Origin: an uncultured Spirochaetaceae bacterium
Lineage (GTDB): Bacteria; Spirochaetota; Spirochaetia; Treponematales; Treponemataceae
Assembly (NCBI GenBank): GCA_902783245.1
Contig: CACZQF010000018.1
Span: 1 to 33,931 of the forward strand
DNA length: 33,931 nucleotides
Direction: 5' to 3'
Shown: positions 23,067-31,522 of the stretch, one piece after another
Layout: every line of letters begins with the position of its first letter
Position numbering within the stretch: the stretch's first letter is position 1
The notes under the pieces: generated by a model
What the model was told of the DNA's origin: nothing
What the model saw: only the letters and a program-made list of their open reading frames with translations
Database searches by the model: none
Program-made: the position numbers and the translations under genes

Positions 23067-25393
23067 TCACCGCCATACTGTTCATTGTATTCTTTGTTCT
23101 GCTTGTAGCGGATGTACCGATCGCCATCTGTCTGGGCGCGTCATCAGTGGCGGCCATCGTTGCCGCCGGTCAGAAACTGTCTGTAGTTGCCGTAAACACC
23201 TATTCCGGCATCAGCAAGACGCTGCTGCTGGCCATTCCGTTCTTCGTGCTTGCGGGAAACATCATGGCCAAGGCCGGTATTTCAAAGCGGCTCATTAACT
23301 TTGTCAATTCCTGCGTAGGACACCGGCGCGGCGGCATCGCCATTGTGTGCGTCATCGTGTCATGTCTGTTCGGCGCCATCTCAGGCTCAGGACCCGCCAC
23401 GGTGGCCGCGCTCGGCGCCATCCTGATTCCCGCCATGGTTGAAGGCGGATTCAGCGCCGCATTTGCCACCGCGCTCATGGCGGCGGCAAGCTCCATAGCC
23501 ATCATCATACCGCCGAGCATTGCATACGTAGTGTACGCCTCAATCACCGGCGATGACGTGGGCAAGCTCTTCATGGCAGGCGTCATTCCCGGAATTCTTG
23601 TGGGCGCGGCGCTCATCGTCGTGGTCATGATCGAAGTACGGCGCAAAAATATCCGCTCCACCAAGCAGCGGGCAAGCGCAAAAGAGCGCTGGGCAGCATT
23701 CAAGGAAGCGTTCTGGGCTTTCCTTATGCCCGTCATCATTCTGGGCGGCATCTACGGCGGCGTGTTCACGCCCACCGAAGCAGCGGCTGTAGCCGCAGTG
23801 TACGGCCTTATCTGCGGTATGTTCATCTACCGTGAAGTATCGCCCAAAGATCTGGTGCATATCCTTATCGACTCAGCAAAAACAACCGGCAGCATCATGT
23901 TCATCATCGGATCTGCCACGCTGTTCTCCTATGTGTGCACGCTGTTCGGCATCTCGGCGGCAGCGGAGCAGCTGCTTGCAGCGGTGTCCACCAATAAGGT
24001 GGTGTTCCTGCTCGTCATCAACGTCATCTTCCTGATAGCAGGCTGCTTCATCGATGCGAACTCAGCCATGTACATCTTTATTCCCGTAATGATCCCGGTC
24101 TGCCGCATGCTTGGCTTTAACCCCGTAACATTCGGCATCATCGCCACCGTGAACCTGGCCATCGGACAGGTCACGCCGCCGGTCGGAATCAACCTGTTCG
24201 TTGCCATCAGCCTGAAGGTAAAGAACATGGCGCGCGTCACATTGCCGGAAATCTCACATGCCGTGCTTCCGATGATCATAGCAAGCCTTGCCGTACTCAT
24301 CGGCTACACTTACCTGCCGCGCGCAAGCGTGCACGCCGTTATGCCGGGCACCATCGCCAACGGCGACACCAGCATGGTTGCCGTATACGACAGCGAGCAG
24401 TATGACGCTTCGGCGGACGCATTCCCGAGCTCCGTTGACTGGAAGCCCATGACATGGCACTTCGCATGCTCACCGGGCGAAACCTGCACATGGGCCAAGG
24501 CAGGCCGGTATTTTGCCGCGCTCATGAAAGAGTCCACCGGCGGCAAGGTCACCGTCCTTGTAGACGGCTTCGGTGACCAGCTTACCAACGGCAGCCAGCC
24601 GGACGGCATCGCCGCGCTGCGCGAAGGCGACCCCATCCAGCTGTCAATGCACTCAAACCTCATCTACTCCGCGCTTGACGACCGGTTCAACGTAGTGTCG
24701 CTGCCTTACATTTACGACAGCTACGAGGACGCCGACGCCAAATTCGACGGCGAGGCAGGACAGCAGCTCAAAGAGATTCTTGAAGGACTCGGCCTGCACT
24801 GCTTCGGCATAGCGGAAAACGGCTTCCGCCAGCTCACCAACTCACGCCGCCCCATAAAAAGCACGGCGGACATGGCGGGCCTGAAAATCCGCGTGGCAGG
24901 CTCAAACCTGCTCATGCAGGCATACCGCGCATGGGGCGCCAACGCCACCAACATGAACTGGACCGAAACCTACACCGCGCTCCAGCAGAACACGGTGGAA
25001 GGCCAGGAAAACCCGCTGCCGTCCATCGCATCGGCATCCGTGCAGTCCGTACAGAAATACATCTCACTGTGGAACGCCTACTACGACTGCCTGTTCTTCT
25101 GCATGAACGAGGACGTATACAACAGCCTGTCCGACGAGCAGAAAGAAGTGGTTGACCAGAACGCCCGCAAGGCCGTTGCCTACGAGCGTGCCATCAACCG
25201 CTATGAATGTGACGAACTTATAAAAGACTGGAAGAAAAACAACGTCATCTCCGTGGTAGAAACTGAAGATATCGACACCGAAAGCTTCCGGAGCGCCGCC
25301 GCAGGCGTAGTCGAATGGTACCGCAAGCAGCTGCTTGCGAACGGCCACAGCCCCGAAACCGTCGACAAGCTCATCAAGGCTTTCACCAAATAA
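23063..25393 (+). CDS. TRAP transporter large permease fused to its substrate-binding protein (DctM-DctP fusion)
   Basis: A 776-residue single reading frame. Residues 1-about 418 are a complete DctM permease with many membrane helices and family motifs such as LLLAIPFFVLAGNIM (54-68), FGAISGSGPATVAALG (103-118) and GQVTPPVGINLFV (368-380). A linker of roughly 40 residues (about 420-460) leads into a complete DctP-type binding protein (about 461-776). That part has ENGFRQLTNSRRPIKSTADM (585-604), then GLKIRV with the conserved substrate Arg at 610, and TALQQNTVEGQENPL (638-652). Binding proteins are normally separate secreted proteins. Here the permease C-terminus must place the domain outside the membrane. 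No frameshift or internal start with signal peptide is visible at the joint. The ligand is probably an organic acid, given the Arg, but its identity is open. Confidence 0.92.
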   Translation: MITAILFIVFFVLLVADVPIAICLGASSVAAIVAAGQKLSVVAVNTYSGISKTLLLAIPFFVLAGNIMAKAGISKRLINFVNSCVGHRRGGIAIVCVIVSCLFGAISGSGPATVAALGAILIPAMVEGGFSAAFATALMAAASSIAIIIPPSIAYVVYASITGDDVGKLFMAGVIPGILVGAALIVVVMIEVRRKNIRSTKQRASAKERWAAFKEAFWAFLMPVIILGGIYGGVFTPTEAAAVAAVYGLICGMFIYREVSPKDLVHILIDSAKTTGSIMFIIGSATLFSYVCTLFGISAAAEQLLAAVSTNKVVFLLVINVIFLIAGCFIDANSAMYIFIPVMIPVCRMLGFNPVTFGIIATVNLAIGQVTPPVGINLFVAISLKVKNMARVTLPEISHAVLPMIIASLAVLIGYTYLPRASVHAVMPGTIANGDTSMVAVYDSEQYDASADAFPSSVDWKPMTWHFACSPGETCTWAKAGRYFAALMKESTGGKVTVLVDGFGDQLTNGSQPDGIAALREGDPIQLSMHSNLIYSALDDRFNVVSLPYIYDSYEDADAKFDGEAGQQLKEILEGLGLHCFGIAENGFRQLTNSRRPIKSTADMAGLKIRVAGSNLLMQAYRAWGANATNMNWTETYTALQQNTVEGQENPLPSIASASVQSVQKYISLWNAYYDCLFFCMNEDVYNSLSDEQKEVVDQNARKAVAYERAINRYECDELIKDWKKNNVISVVETEDIDTESFRSAAAGVVEWYRKQLLANGHSPETVDKLIKAFTK

Positions 25394-25414
25394 TACGGAA
25401 ATCAGTTCTTGGCT

Positions 25415-25440
25415 CTGACGGCTGCTCCCGCAGCCGTCAG
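25415..25440 (+). terminator. hairpin after the TRAP operon
   Basis: CTGACGGCTGC (25415-25425) and GCAGCCGTCAG (25430-25440) form a perfect 11-bp stem with a TCCC loop, 21 nt past the stop codon. There is no T-tract, so termination may be partial or factor-assisted. Confidence 0.65.
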
Positions 25441-25499
25441 GACCAATGTCTGCCTGCCGTGTTCAATATAACAAAGGAAAGGCAAACCGTATACCGGGA

Positions 25500-25528
25500 T
25501 TGTGTCCGCCGCCAGTTTGCGTTACAAT
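25500..25528 (+). promoter_or_regulatory. promoter for the metallo-beta-lactamase-fold gene
   Basis: TTGTGT (25500-25505), a 17-nt spacer and TACAAT (25523-25528). The start is expected near 25535, leaving a leader of about 11 nt with CAGGA six nt before the ATG at 25546. Confidence 0.5.
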
Positions 25529-25545
25529 TTCATACAGGATACGCT

Positions 25546-26430
25546 ATGTATGAATTTGAGCAGCTGCGCGGCAGCACCTGGTATATCAACGCGCCGACGA
25601 ACATCGGCGCCGTCGTCCTCGGCGACACCTACGCCTGCCTTATAGACAGCGGCGGTGACCGGGACGCAGCCAAGCAGATACTGGCAGCACTCACCAGACG
25701 CAAATGGCAGCTGGAAGCCGTGTATGCCACCCATGCGCATGCCGACCACACCGGCGGCTGCCGCTACCTGCGCTCATATACGGGCTGCAGCGTCTTTGTG
25801 CCCGGCGCGGGCAGCATGCTCGCGCACTACCCGGAAATCCAGCCCGCTGTACTCTACGGCGGCCTGCCCGTAGATGATCTCTACCATCCGTATCTGACCG
25901 CCGAAAAATGCGACGCGGTTCCTCTGACACAGCTCACATTGCCGGAAGGCTTTACGGCATTCCCGCTGCCCGGACACTATATCGACATGGCGGCCATCCG
26001 CACGCCCGACGACGTAGTATTTCTGGCGGACTGCGTCATAAGCAAAGAAACATTAGATAAATATCAGATAGGCTATCTTTGGGACCCGGGCACCCAGCTG
26101 CAGACGCTCAAAAAGCTCACGCAGCTCAAGGCCGCGCTCTTTGTACCGTCACATGCGGCGCCCTGCGAGGATATCGCCCCGCTGGCACAGTACAATATAC
26201 AAAAAATCCAGCAGGTAACGCACGACATTCTTTCAATCTGTACCGAACCCGCCGGATTTGACCGGATTCTGCAAAAACTATTCATCCGCTATAACCTGCA
26301 CATGACCGCAAAGCAGCACGCCGTTATCGGCAGTACCGTACGCTCCTACCTGTCATGGCTCAAAAAAAGCGGACGGCTCACACTCACTTTTGAAAACAAC
26401 ATCATGCAGTGGCAGACGATACAGGAATAA
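25546..26430 (+). CDS. metallo-beta-lactamase-fold hydrolase
   Basis: A 294-residue cytoplasmic enzyme; no signal peptide. I use the ATG at 25546, right after a promoter and a weak ribosome site, rather than the open frame that runs in from 25315. The binuclear metal set is complete: H63-A-H65-A-D67-H68, H144 (PGH), D162 (ADCV) and H203 (PSHA). The N-terminal strands INAPTNIGAVVLGDTYACLIDSGG are typical of the glyoxalase II-like branch. The C-terminal 80 residues (about 215-294) look helical, with a possible winged-helix end (AKQHAVIGSTVRSYLSWLKKSGRL). The fold covers thioesterases, lactonases and phosphodiesterases, and the substrate cannot be told here. It appears monocistronic, with the next gene having its own promoter. 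Confidence 0.88.
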   Translation: MYEFEQLRGSTWYINAPTNIGAVVLGDTYACLIDSGGDRDAAKQILAALTRRKWQLEAVYATHAHADHTGGCRYLRSYTGCSVFVPGAGSMLAHYPEIQPAVLYGGLPVDDLYHPYLTAEKCDAVPLTQLTLPEGFTAFPLPGHYIDMAAIRTPDDVVFLADCVISKETLDKYQIGYLWDPGTQLQTLKKLTQLKAALFVPSHAAPCEDIAPLAQYNIQKIQQVTHDILSICTEPAGFDRILQKLFIRYNLHMTAKQHAVIGSTVRSYLSWLKKSGRLTLTFENNIMQWQTIQE

Positions 26431-26455
26431 AACGCATTCAATCAGGTACATCTAT

Positions 26456-26483
26456 TTGACGCAGTACATTCTCACACTATAGT
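26456..26483 (+). promoter_or_regulatory. promoter for the 119-residue unknown gene
   Basis: TTGACG (26456-26461), a 16-nt spacer and TATAGT (26478-26483). It is one of the best matches to the consensus in the window. The leader of about 35 nt contains AGGAGG, six nt before the ATG at 26525. Confidence 0.65.
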
Positions 26484-26524
26484 TATCTGCAGACACATAT
26501 ATCGCAAGCGTGAGGAGGTGCTGA

Positions 26525-26884
26525 ATGGCGCAGAGTGAAGACAAAAACATTGCGGCAAGAAGCAAAAAATTCGGCGATCATGAGCCGGATATGTCCGACA
26601 TGCCCGTAACGCTGAAAGACCTGACGATCGGAATACACGCGGTTACGCTTTCTGTTATTCTGTCCGGCATACAATCAGTACTCCCGGATGAGTATGACGA
26701 TTCGCAGCTTAGCAGTTTTCTGCATATAGTCTCACGGTATATGAAAGATAAAACTGAGAGCGGCACATTATTCTCTGCGGCGAAAGCTCTTGCAAAAGCA
26801 ATCAAATCATACCCGGTTGACGAAGATCTGAAGAAAATCGCGCTTGACAGTATTGCAGATTTCCAGAAGCTTCGGAAGCTGTAA
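26525..26884 (+). CDS. small soluble protein of unknown function
   Basis: A 119-residue protein that I do not recognise. It has a charged N-terminal tail (about 1-27), then a mostly helical body. One moderately hydrophobic segment (LTIGIHAVTLSVILSGIQSVL, in two halves about 33-53) could pack as a helix but is too short and polar to be a clear membrane segment. The rest (about 57-119) is amphipathic, ending in KKIALDSIADFQKLRKL. There are no cysteines, signal peptide or known motifs. A near-consensus promoter and AGGAGG support a real, well-expressed gene. The FliG-like gene starts 120 nt downstream in the same direction behind its own promoter, so any functional link between them is a guess from proximity. 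Confidence 0.7.
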   Translation: MAQSEDKNIAARSKKFGDHEPDMSDMPVTLKDLTIGIHAVTLSVILSGIQSVLPDEYDDSQLSSFLHIVSRYMKDKTESGTLFSAAKALAKAIKSYPVDEDLKKIALDSIADFQKLRKL

Positions 26885-26952
26885 CCGGTAATTGTACATG
26901 GCGCGGCTGCCGCTGTGCCCCTGCGCCCTGAACTTTTCACTGCGCTTTTCAC

Positions 26953-26980
26953 TTTACAATCCCGGAATTGACCCTATACT
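26953..26980 (+). promoter_or_regulatory. promoter for the FliG-like gene
   Basis: TTTACA (26953-26958), a 16-nt spacer and TATACT (26975-26980). It lies inside a longer open frame that starts with TTG at 26968, which shows that frame is not the true start. AAGGAG (26990-26995) precedes the ATG at 27004 by eight nt. Confidence 0.6.
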
Positions 26981-27003
26981 TTAAAACGCAAGGAGATCCA
27001 CGC

Positions 27004-28035
27004 ATGGAAAAGAAAACCAAATATCAGGAAACGAAACTTTCGGATTTAATTCATATGGCGGAAGATGGTGACGTTCGGGCAGCATTACAGGCAGGCAAAC
27101 TATTGTATGACAAATGCGTCGGCTACCATCAGCGTTGTGTAGACAATAAAGAAGATCCCGCATCAATACCCGAAGCTGCGGATGATTTTCTGACGGCGGA
27201 AAAATGGCTGACGTATGCCTACGACAACGCAGGCACGGATAAAATAGCGCAGCGCGCGGCCATGTACCTCAGCAAGCTGTATGATCTCGAAGTGCCTTCT
27301 CCGATTTTCAGCGAAGAAAAATCCTCGCAATGGCTTGAAAAAGAAATACTTGCAGACGTCACGCAGAAGGTTAAGGATACATTTGAACGCATAAAAGACG
27401 GTACCGCGCTTGTGCGGAAACAAATCTATGAGCAGGCTGAAAAAAAGAGCCCGGAAGCATTCCGCGAAATCGGAGAAACACTGCTTGCAGGATATGACGA
27501 TGTGGTAACGCCGGACAAATGGAAAACCCACGGATACGGCACCGCAGGCGATACTGAGATGCTTCGGTATATTTTTGAACCTCTTTTCAACAAAATGCTC
27601 GATACATTTTATTCAGAATCCATATGCGGCTACGGGCGGATCCACGAGGCGCTGAATCTTCTGAACGCTGACGACCACCGGCATATCGAGGCAGCCCTCG
27701 TGGAAGCCGGACATGATGACATCCGTGACGAACTTCATAATCTGAGTTTCTTTTTTGAGGACATTACACAGCTTTCTAACCGTGATACCCAAGTATTGCT
27801 GCGTAATGTCAGCACGAAGGAGCTTGCGCTTGCACTGAAAATTTCTTCTCCTGCACTTCGTAATAAGTTCTATGGCAATATGAGCATGCTTGCAGTAGAT
27901 AATCTGGAAGATGAAATTGACTACATTGACGATTTCAAACAAAGCGATGTCCTCACTGCCCAGAACAATATCCGCCAGCTTGCGCTGCGCCTTGCAAAAT
28001 CCGGTAACATTACGATTCCATCGGAACAAGGGTAA
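27004..28035 (+). CDS. FliG-like chimera: Sel1-like helical N-terminus plus FliG middle/C-terminal region
   Basis: A 343-residue cytoplasmic protein. The start is set by AAGGAG eight nt upstream. Residues about 12-95 are helical with Sel1/TPR-like spacing (DVRAALQAGKLLYDKC, TAEKWLTYAYDNAG). Residues about 207-247 resemble the end of the FliG middle domain. Residues about 248-338 resemble the FliG C-terminal torque domain: SFFFEDITQLSNRDTQVLLR, then ELALALKISSPALRNKFYGN and a final AKSGNITI. With an ungapped alignment to E. coli FliG, recalled from memory, the torque-site charges map as K279 (K264), D303 (D288), E304 (D289) and K312 (R297), while R281 becomes L296. The FliF-binding N-terminal domain and the EHPQ motif are absent, so it cannot be the main rotor FliG. 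It may be an accessory rotor component. Confidence 0.78.
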   Translation: MEKKTKYQETKLSDLIHMAEDGDVRAALQAGKLLYDKCVGYHQRCVDNKEDPASIPEAADDFLTAEKWLTYAYDNAGTDKIAQRAAMYLSKLYDLEVPSPIFSEEKSSQWLEKEILADVTQKVKDTFERIKDGTALVRKQIYEQAEKKSPEAFREIGETLLAGYDDVVTPDKWKTHGYGTAGDTEMLRYIFEPLFNKMLDTFYSESICGYGRIHEALNLLNADDHRHIEAALVEAGHDDIRDELHNLSFFFEDITQLSNRDTQVLLRNVSTKELALALKISSPALRNKFYGNMSMLAVDNLEDEIDYIDDFKQSDVLTAQNNIRQLALRLAKSGNITIPSEQG

Positions 28036-28072
28036 CTGAATAAGGAAGGATAGGATAAAATAATCAGTGCGT

Positions 28073-28107
28073 AGTGCTGCCGTAAGCGTTGCCTCTGCGG
28101 CAGCACT
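28073..28107. terminator. hairpin between the convergent FliG-like and EF-hand genes
   Basis: AGTGCTGCCG (28073-28082) pairs perfectly with CGGCAGCACT (28098-28107) around a 15-nt loop. It lies in the 91-bp gap between convergent genes and could serve both, though the T-tracts are short. Confidence 0.6.
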
Positions 28108-28126
28108 TTACGGCGGCACCGCACCA

Positions 28127-30331
28127 CTATCCGCGCGGTACGAACTTACCAGCCGTCGTCACGAACCAGCCTTTAAGCCCCTGCACTACGCCCGTAATAC
28201 CGTCAGGATTGCGCGCAACGGCAACAACAAAGGCCGCGGCCGCAGCAAGCAGAATCAGGCACAGGCAGATGCGTTTGACCGGCAGACCTTTCTGCGCATA
28301 CGGATCATAGGCGTTGAGCCGGGAGCCGCGCGGACGTACCGCACGCTTGGTCAGCCATGCGCCGAGCGGAATCGTAATCTTCACGTTGCCGTTCACCGCC
28401 CAGCCGGACGCATCCAGTATGGGAGCAATATTACGCTGGCGCAGCTTAAGCCACGCAATGAACATGGACGGCAGCGAAATCAGCAGCATCAGGCCGGCCA
28501 CGCCGAGCGGAATCCAGTACCCGAGACCGAAGAATGCGGACAGCAGGCCGCCGGCCACGGTGGCCATGCCCGTAAACGCAACGCTGATGGCAGCTATGGT
28601 GCCCACGTCAATCTTCTTTGCGCCGCCCGGCACCAGATCCGCGCCCGCCGCGGCGGAAGGCTTGTCCACCGCCGCAGCCATCTTTGCATTCACATTGCCC
28701 TCGGCTTCGGCGGCTGATTTGGCGATCCGCTCCTGTATCATACGCGCCAGCTTCTTATAGGGGCTCCAGAATGCCTCGCGGATGCTGATGGGGTTCTCGA
28801 TAATCTTTGTCACCGTAGCATCCCAGTCCCTGCCCTCACGGTCAAAGAACAGGCCGTTGCGGCCCACAATAAGATTATCGCGGCTGCCCGCGCTCACCAT
28901 GGCCGCAATCTGCATGGTCTGCTGCGCGGCCGGCCTGCGGCACTCACAGTACAGCAGATAGCACCACGACAGCGGCGACATCGCTGCATGCTTGGCGCCG
29001 TCCAGCACGCGGAAACACAGGTCGCAGGAACGGCCGTCAATATACAGCGTACCGCACTGAAACACCGCCTTACGGCCGGCATCATAAAAATCTTCGAACG
29101 AAACAAAGTTATGCAGCAGCCGCACAAAATCACGGCGCAGCAGAAGCATCTTGCGCAGCTCACGGCACGCAAGCGCCACCGGCGGATGCTTTTCCTCCTC
29201 GTCAAAGCGGCTCGCAATAATCTGCTCCGCATCAGAAGCAAGGATTTCATCCACACGTTCCAGGCTCAGGCCTGCCGCGCAGTTATCGGGACGCGCCGCA
29301 TACCATTCCATGTACGGTGCAAAATCAGCTTCAATCTTCCGCCATTCCGCCTCGGTCAGACGGGACTTGCCGCCGCCGAACTGCGGCGCCACCACCGTTT
29401 CCCGGAAACATGACACGGCAGAACACCACGCCGGGTTCACACCATCGGCAAGCGGCAGCGTACGGTCGGCTATCACCGACGCAATCGGAAGCCCCGAAAG
29501 CTGCTCCACCGAAAGCGTATCGCCGCCGTCAGCGGGCTGCAGCGCTTCCTCTTCTTTTTTGCACAGCAGGTCAGCCACACCGCTGTTATAGGCATTAAGC
29601 GCGCACAGCGTAAAATATTCATTGATCTTATCTTTGACCGCCCGGAACGCCGCGGCGGCGGCATCCGTATGCACGCCCATAAAAAACACCGACGCGGCCG
29701 CAGCATCATTGCGCGCGCCGTCGCGCCATTCCTGTATGGCGCGGATATCCTTATAGAACGAAACAAACTGCTCACGGTCAGCGCCTTTTACGCCGCTGAT
29801 ATCATCGCTGCCGCCCGTACAGGCCACAATATCGCTGATAACCGCGGCGGAAGCTTCGTCCTTCACCGCCTCGGCGGGAAGCACGCCGTCACCGTTGATC
29901 ACCGCGGGCGAAAACAGCTTGTCGTTTACAGACACATCGTCCAGCGTCAGTTCCTGCGCCGAATCCTTGCCCAGAATATGCAGCACCGCCCTGGCGGACT
30001 CCAGCGGCGAATATCCGCAGTCAAAGGCCGCCTCCCCGAGCACGTCAAGCGAAAGCGTGCTGCCGGGCGACATAATCACCTCCGGCTTCTTAAAATACGA
30101 GCGGATATACTCCACTGCCTCAAGAATCTCAGGGATGCGTACCCTGCCGTTCCGGTCGGTATCAAGCAGATCCAGCGTCTCTTCATCAAACTCAAGACCC
30201 TTTACCGGACATGCCAGCGCAGTCCACAGCTTAGGGTCAAGCTCCTTCAGATTCAGCACATCCTCTATAGAAGTAAACTTAAGCTGAACCAGTCCTCCGG
30301 CCTGAATAAAATGCCATACGTGATTTTTCAT
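28127..30331 (-). CDS. large EF-hand membrane protein of unknown function
   Basis: A 734-residue protein that I do not recognise as a named family. Near the N-terminus, D57-T-D59-R-N61-G-R-V-R-I-P-E68 is a canonical calcium-binding EF-hand loop. A second partial loop, INGDGVLPAE (146-155), follows. The middle part (about 190-540) is mostly helical and has a cysteine-rich stretch (ECRRPAAQQT and nearby). An Ala-rich segment (about 540-570) leads to two or more membrane segments (about 575-630) and a final one (LCLILLAAAAAFVVAVA, about 699-715). There is no signal peptide. The gene starts 15 nt after the argD stop with only a weak AAAGAG site, so it is probably transcribed with the arginine genes, though nothing links it to arginine synthesis. 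Confidence 0.75.
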   Translation of the reverse strand: MKNHVWHFIQAGGLVQLKFTSIEDVLNLKELDPKLWTALACPVKGLEFDEETLDLLDTDRNGRVRIPEILEAVEYIRSYFKKPEVIMSPGSTLSLDVLGEAAFDCGYSPLESARAVLHILGKDSAQELTLDDVSVNDKLFSPAVINGDGVLPAEAVKDEASAAVISDIVACTGGSDDISGVKGADREQFVSFYKDIRAIQEWRDGARNDAAAASVFFMGVHTDAAAAAFRAVKDKINEYFTLCALNAYNSGVADLLCKKEEEALQPADGGDTLSVEQLSGLPIASVIADRTLPLADGVNPAWCSAVSCFRETVVAPQFGGGKSRLTEAEWRKIEADFAPYMEWYAARPDNCAAGLSLERVDEILASDAEQIIASRFDEEEKHPPVALACRELRKMLLLRRDFVRLLHNFVSFEDFYDAGRKAVFQCGTLYIDGRSCDLCFRVLDGAKHAAMSPLSWCYLLYCECRRPAAQQTMQIAAMVSAGSRDNLIVGRNGLFFDREGRDWDATVTKIIENPISIREAFWSPYKKLARMIQERIAKSAAEAEGNVNAKMAAAVDKPSAAAGADLVPGGAKKIDVGTIAAISVAFTGMATVAGGLLSAFFGLGYWIPLGVAGLMLLISLPSMFIAWLKLRQRNIAPILDASGWAVNGNVKITIPLGAWLTKRAVRPRGSRLNAYDPYAQKGLPVKRICLCLILLAAAAAFVVAVARNPDGITGVVQGLKGWFVTTAGKFVPRG

Positions 30332-30346
30332 AGCTCTTTCTGCAGA

Positions 30347-31513
30347 TCAGAATGTTTCCAGCACACGCCGGAAAATATCCAGTCCCCTGCTGATCTCATC
30401 GTCACTGATAGTCAGCGGCGGCAGGAACCTGATGGTATGAGAACCCGCGATAGACACGCAGAGCCCCTCGTCCATACAAGCCTTCTCAATATCAAACGGC
30501 TTAATCTCAGGAATGATTTCCGTACCGATCATAAGCCCCCGTCCGCGTACGTCAGTCACGACCGGCAGGTGCCAGTTCTGAATGGTCCTGCGCATGCGGT
30601 CTCCGGCGCTGTTCACGCGCTCCATAAAGCCCGGTGCGGTCATCGCCTCAAGCACCGCAAGGCCGGCGGCGCACGCAAGCGGATTGCCCGCAAAGGTGGA
30701 CTGATGGTCGCCCGCTACGAACACATCCGCAGCCTTGCCGCGGAACAAGCACGCGCCCATGGGCACGCCGCCCGCAATTCCCTTGGCAAGCGTCACAACC
30801 TCAGGCTCAAAGCCCAGCGGATCGCACGCAAGCAGCGAGCCGGTACGTCCCATGCCCGTCTGCACTTCATCGGCCATCACGATGGCACCGGCCGCACGGG
30901 CGGCATCGGCAGCGGCCTTTACCCATGCAGGGTCAAGCAGGTTCACCCCGCCTTCGCCCTGAATACATTCCACGAACAAAGCCGCTGTGGTGTCGTCAAA
31001 GGCCGTCTTGATCGCCTCCCAGTCGTTCGGCTTAATGGTCTTAAAGCAGTCCACATAGGGCGCAAAGCATGCCGGATGAAACTTTTCCTGTCCGGTGGCG
31101 GTAAGCGTGGCGATCGTGCGGCCGTGGAACGACTGCTCCAGCGTATAGATCACGCGCCGCTTTTCGCCGCCGTTCAGATAGCCGTACTTACGAGCCAGCT
31201 TGATGGCGGCTTCGTTCGCCTCGGCACCGCTGTTGCCGAAGTAGCCCCGGGTAAATCCCGTGGCGGCAAGCAGCTTGTCCGCAAATTCCAGCCCCACGTC
31301 TGACAGATAATAGTTCGAAATATGAATCTGCCGCGCGGCCTGACGCTGCACCGCCTGTACCAACGGCGCATAATTATGCCCCAGGCTGTTCACGCCGATT
31401 CCGGCAATAAAATCAATATATTCCTTTCCGTTCCGGTCAGTAAGCGTGGCGCCGTTTCCTTTAACAAACACCACGTCAAAGCTGCCGTAATTATTTACGA
31501 TCTTCTTTTCCAC
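30347..31513 (-). CDS. argD: acetylornithine aminotransferase
   Basis: A 388-residue class III aminotransferase. It converts N-acetylglutamate semialdehyde to N-acetylornithine using glutamate and PLP. The PLP lysine is K244 in VVTLAKGIAGGVPMGA. D215 in MADEVQTGMGRTG (213-225) holds the pyridine nitrogen. The N-terminal half has GIGVNSLGHNYAPLV and GNSGAEANEAAIKLARK, which bind the cofactor phosphate. The start is GTG, with GGAG six nt upstream overlapping the argB stop. ArgD and other class III enzymes such as GABA or ornithine aminotransferases look alike, but the position directly after argJ-argB settles it. The gap to argB is only 9 nt, so the genes are co-transcribed. Confidence 0.95.
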   Translation of the reverse strand: MEKKIVNNYGSFDVVFVKGNGATLTDRNGKEYIDFIAGIGVNSLGHNYAPLVQAVQRQAARQIHISNYYLSDVGLEFADKLLAATGFTRGYFGNSGAEANEAAIKLARKYGYLNGGEKRRVIYTLEQSFHGRTIATLTATGQEKFHPACFAPYVDCFKTIKPNDWEAIKTAFDDTTAALFVECIQGEGGVNLLDPAWVKAAADAARAAGAIVMADEVQTGMGRTGSLLACDPLGFEPEVVTLAKGIAGGVPMGACLFRGKAADVFVAGDHQSTFAGNPLACAAGLAVLEAMTAPGFMERVNSAGDRMRRTIQNWHLPVVTDVRGRGLMIGTEIIPEIKPFDIEKACMDEGLCVSIAGSHTIRFLPPLTISDDEISRGLDIFRRVLETF

Positions 31514-31522
31514 TCCGGTCTC

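Noticed and set aside
26968-27003. TTG start for the FliG-like gene
   Set aside because: The TTG lies within the promoter, upstream of the expected transcription start; AAGGAG points to the ATG at 27004.
29669-31303. 544-codon open frame on the plus strand
   Set aside because: It is antisense to two real genes (the EF-hand protein and argD), has no ribosome site, and its Arg/His-rich translation is the usual mirror of GC-rich coding sequence.
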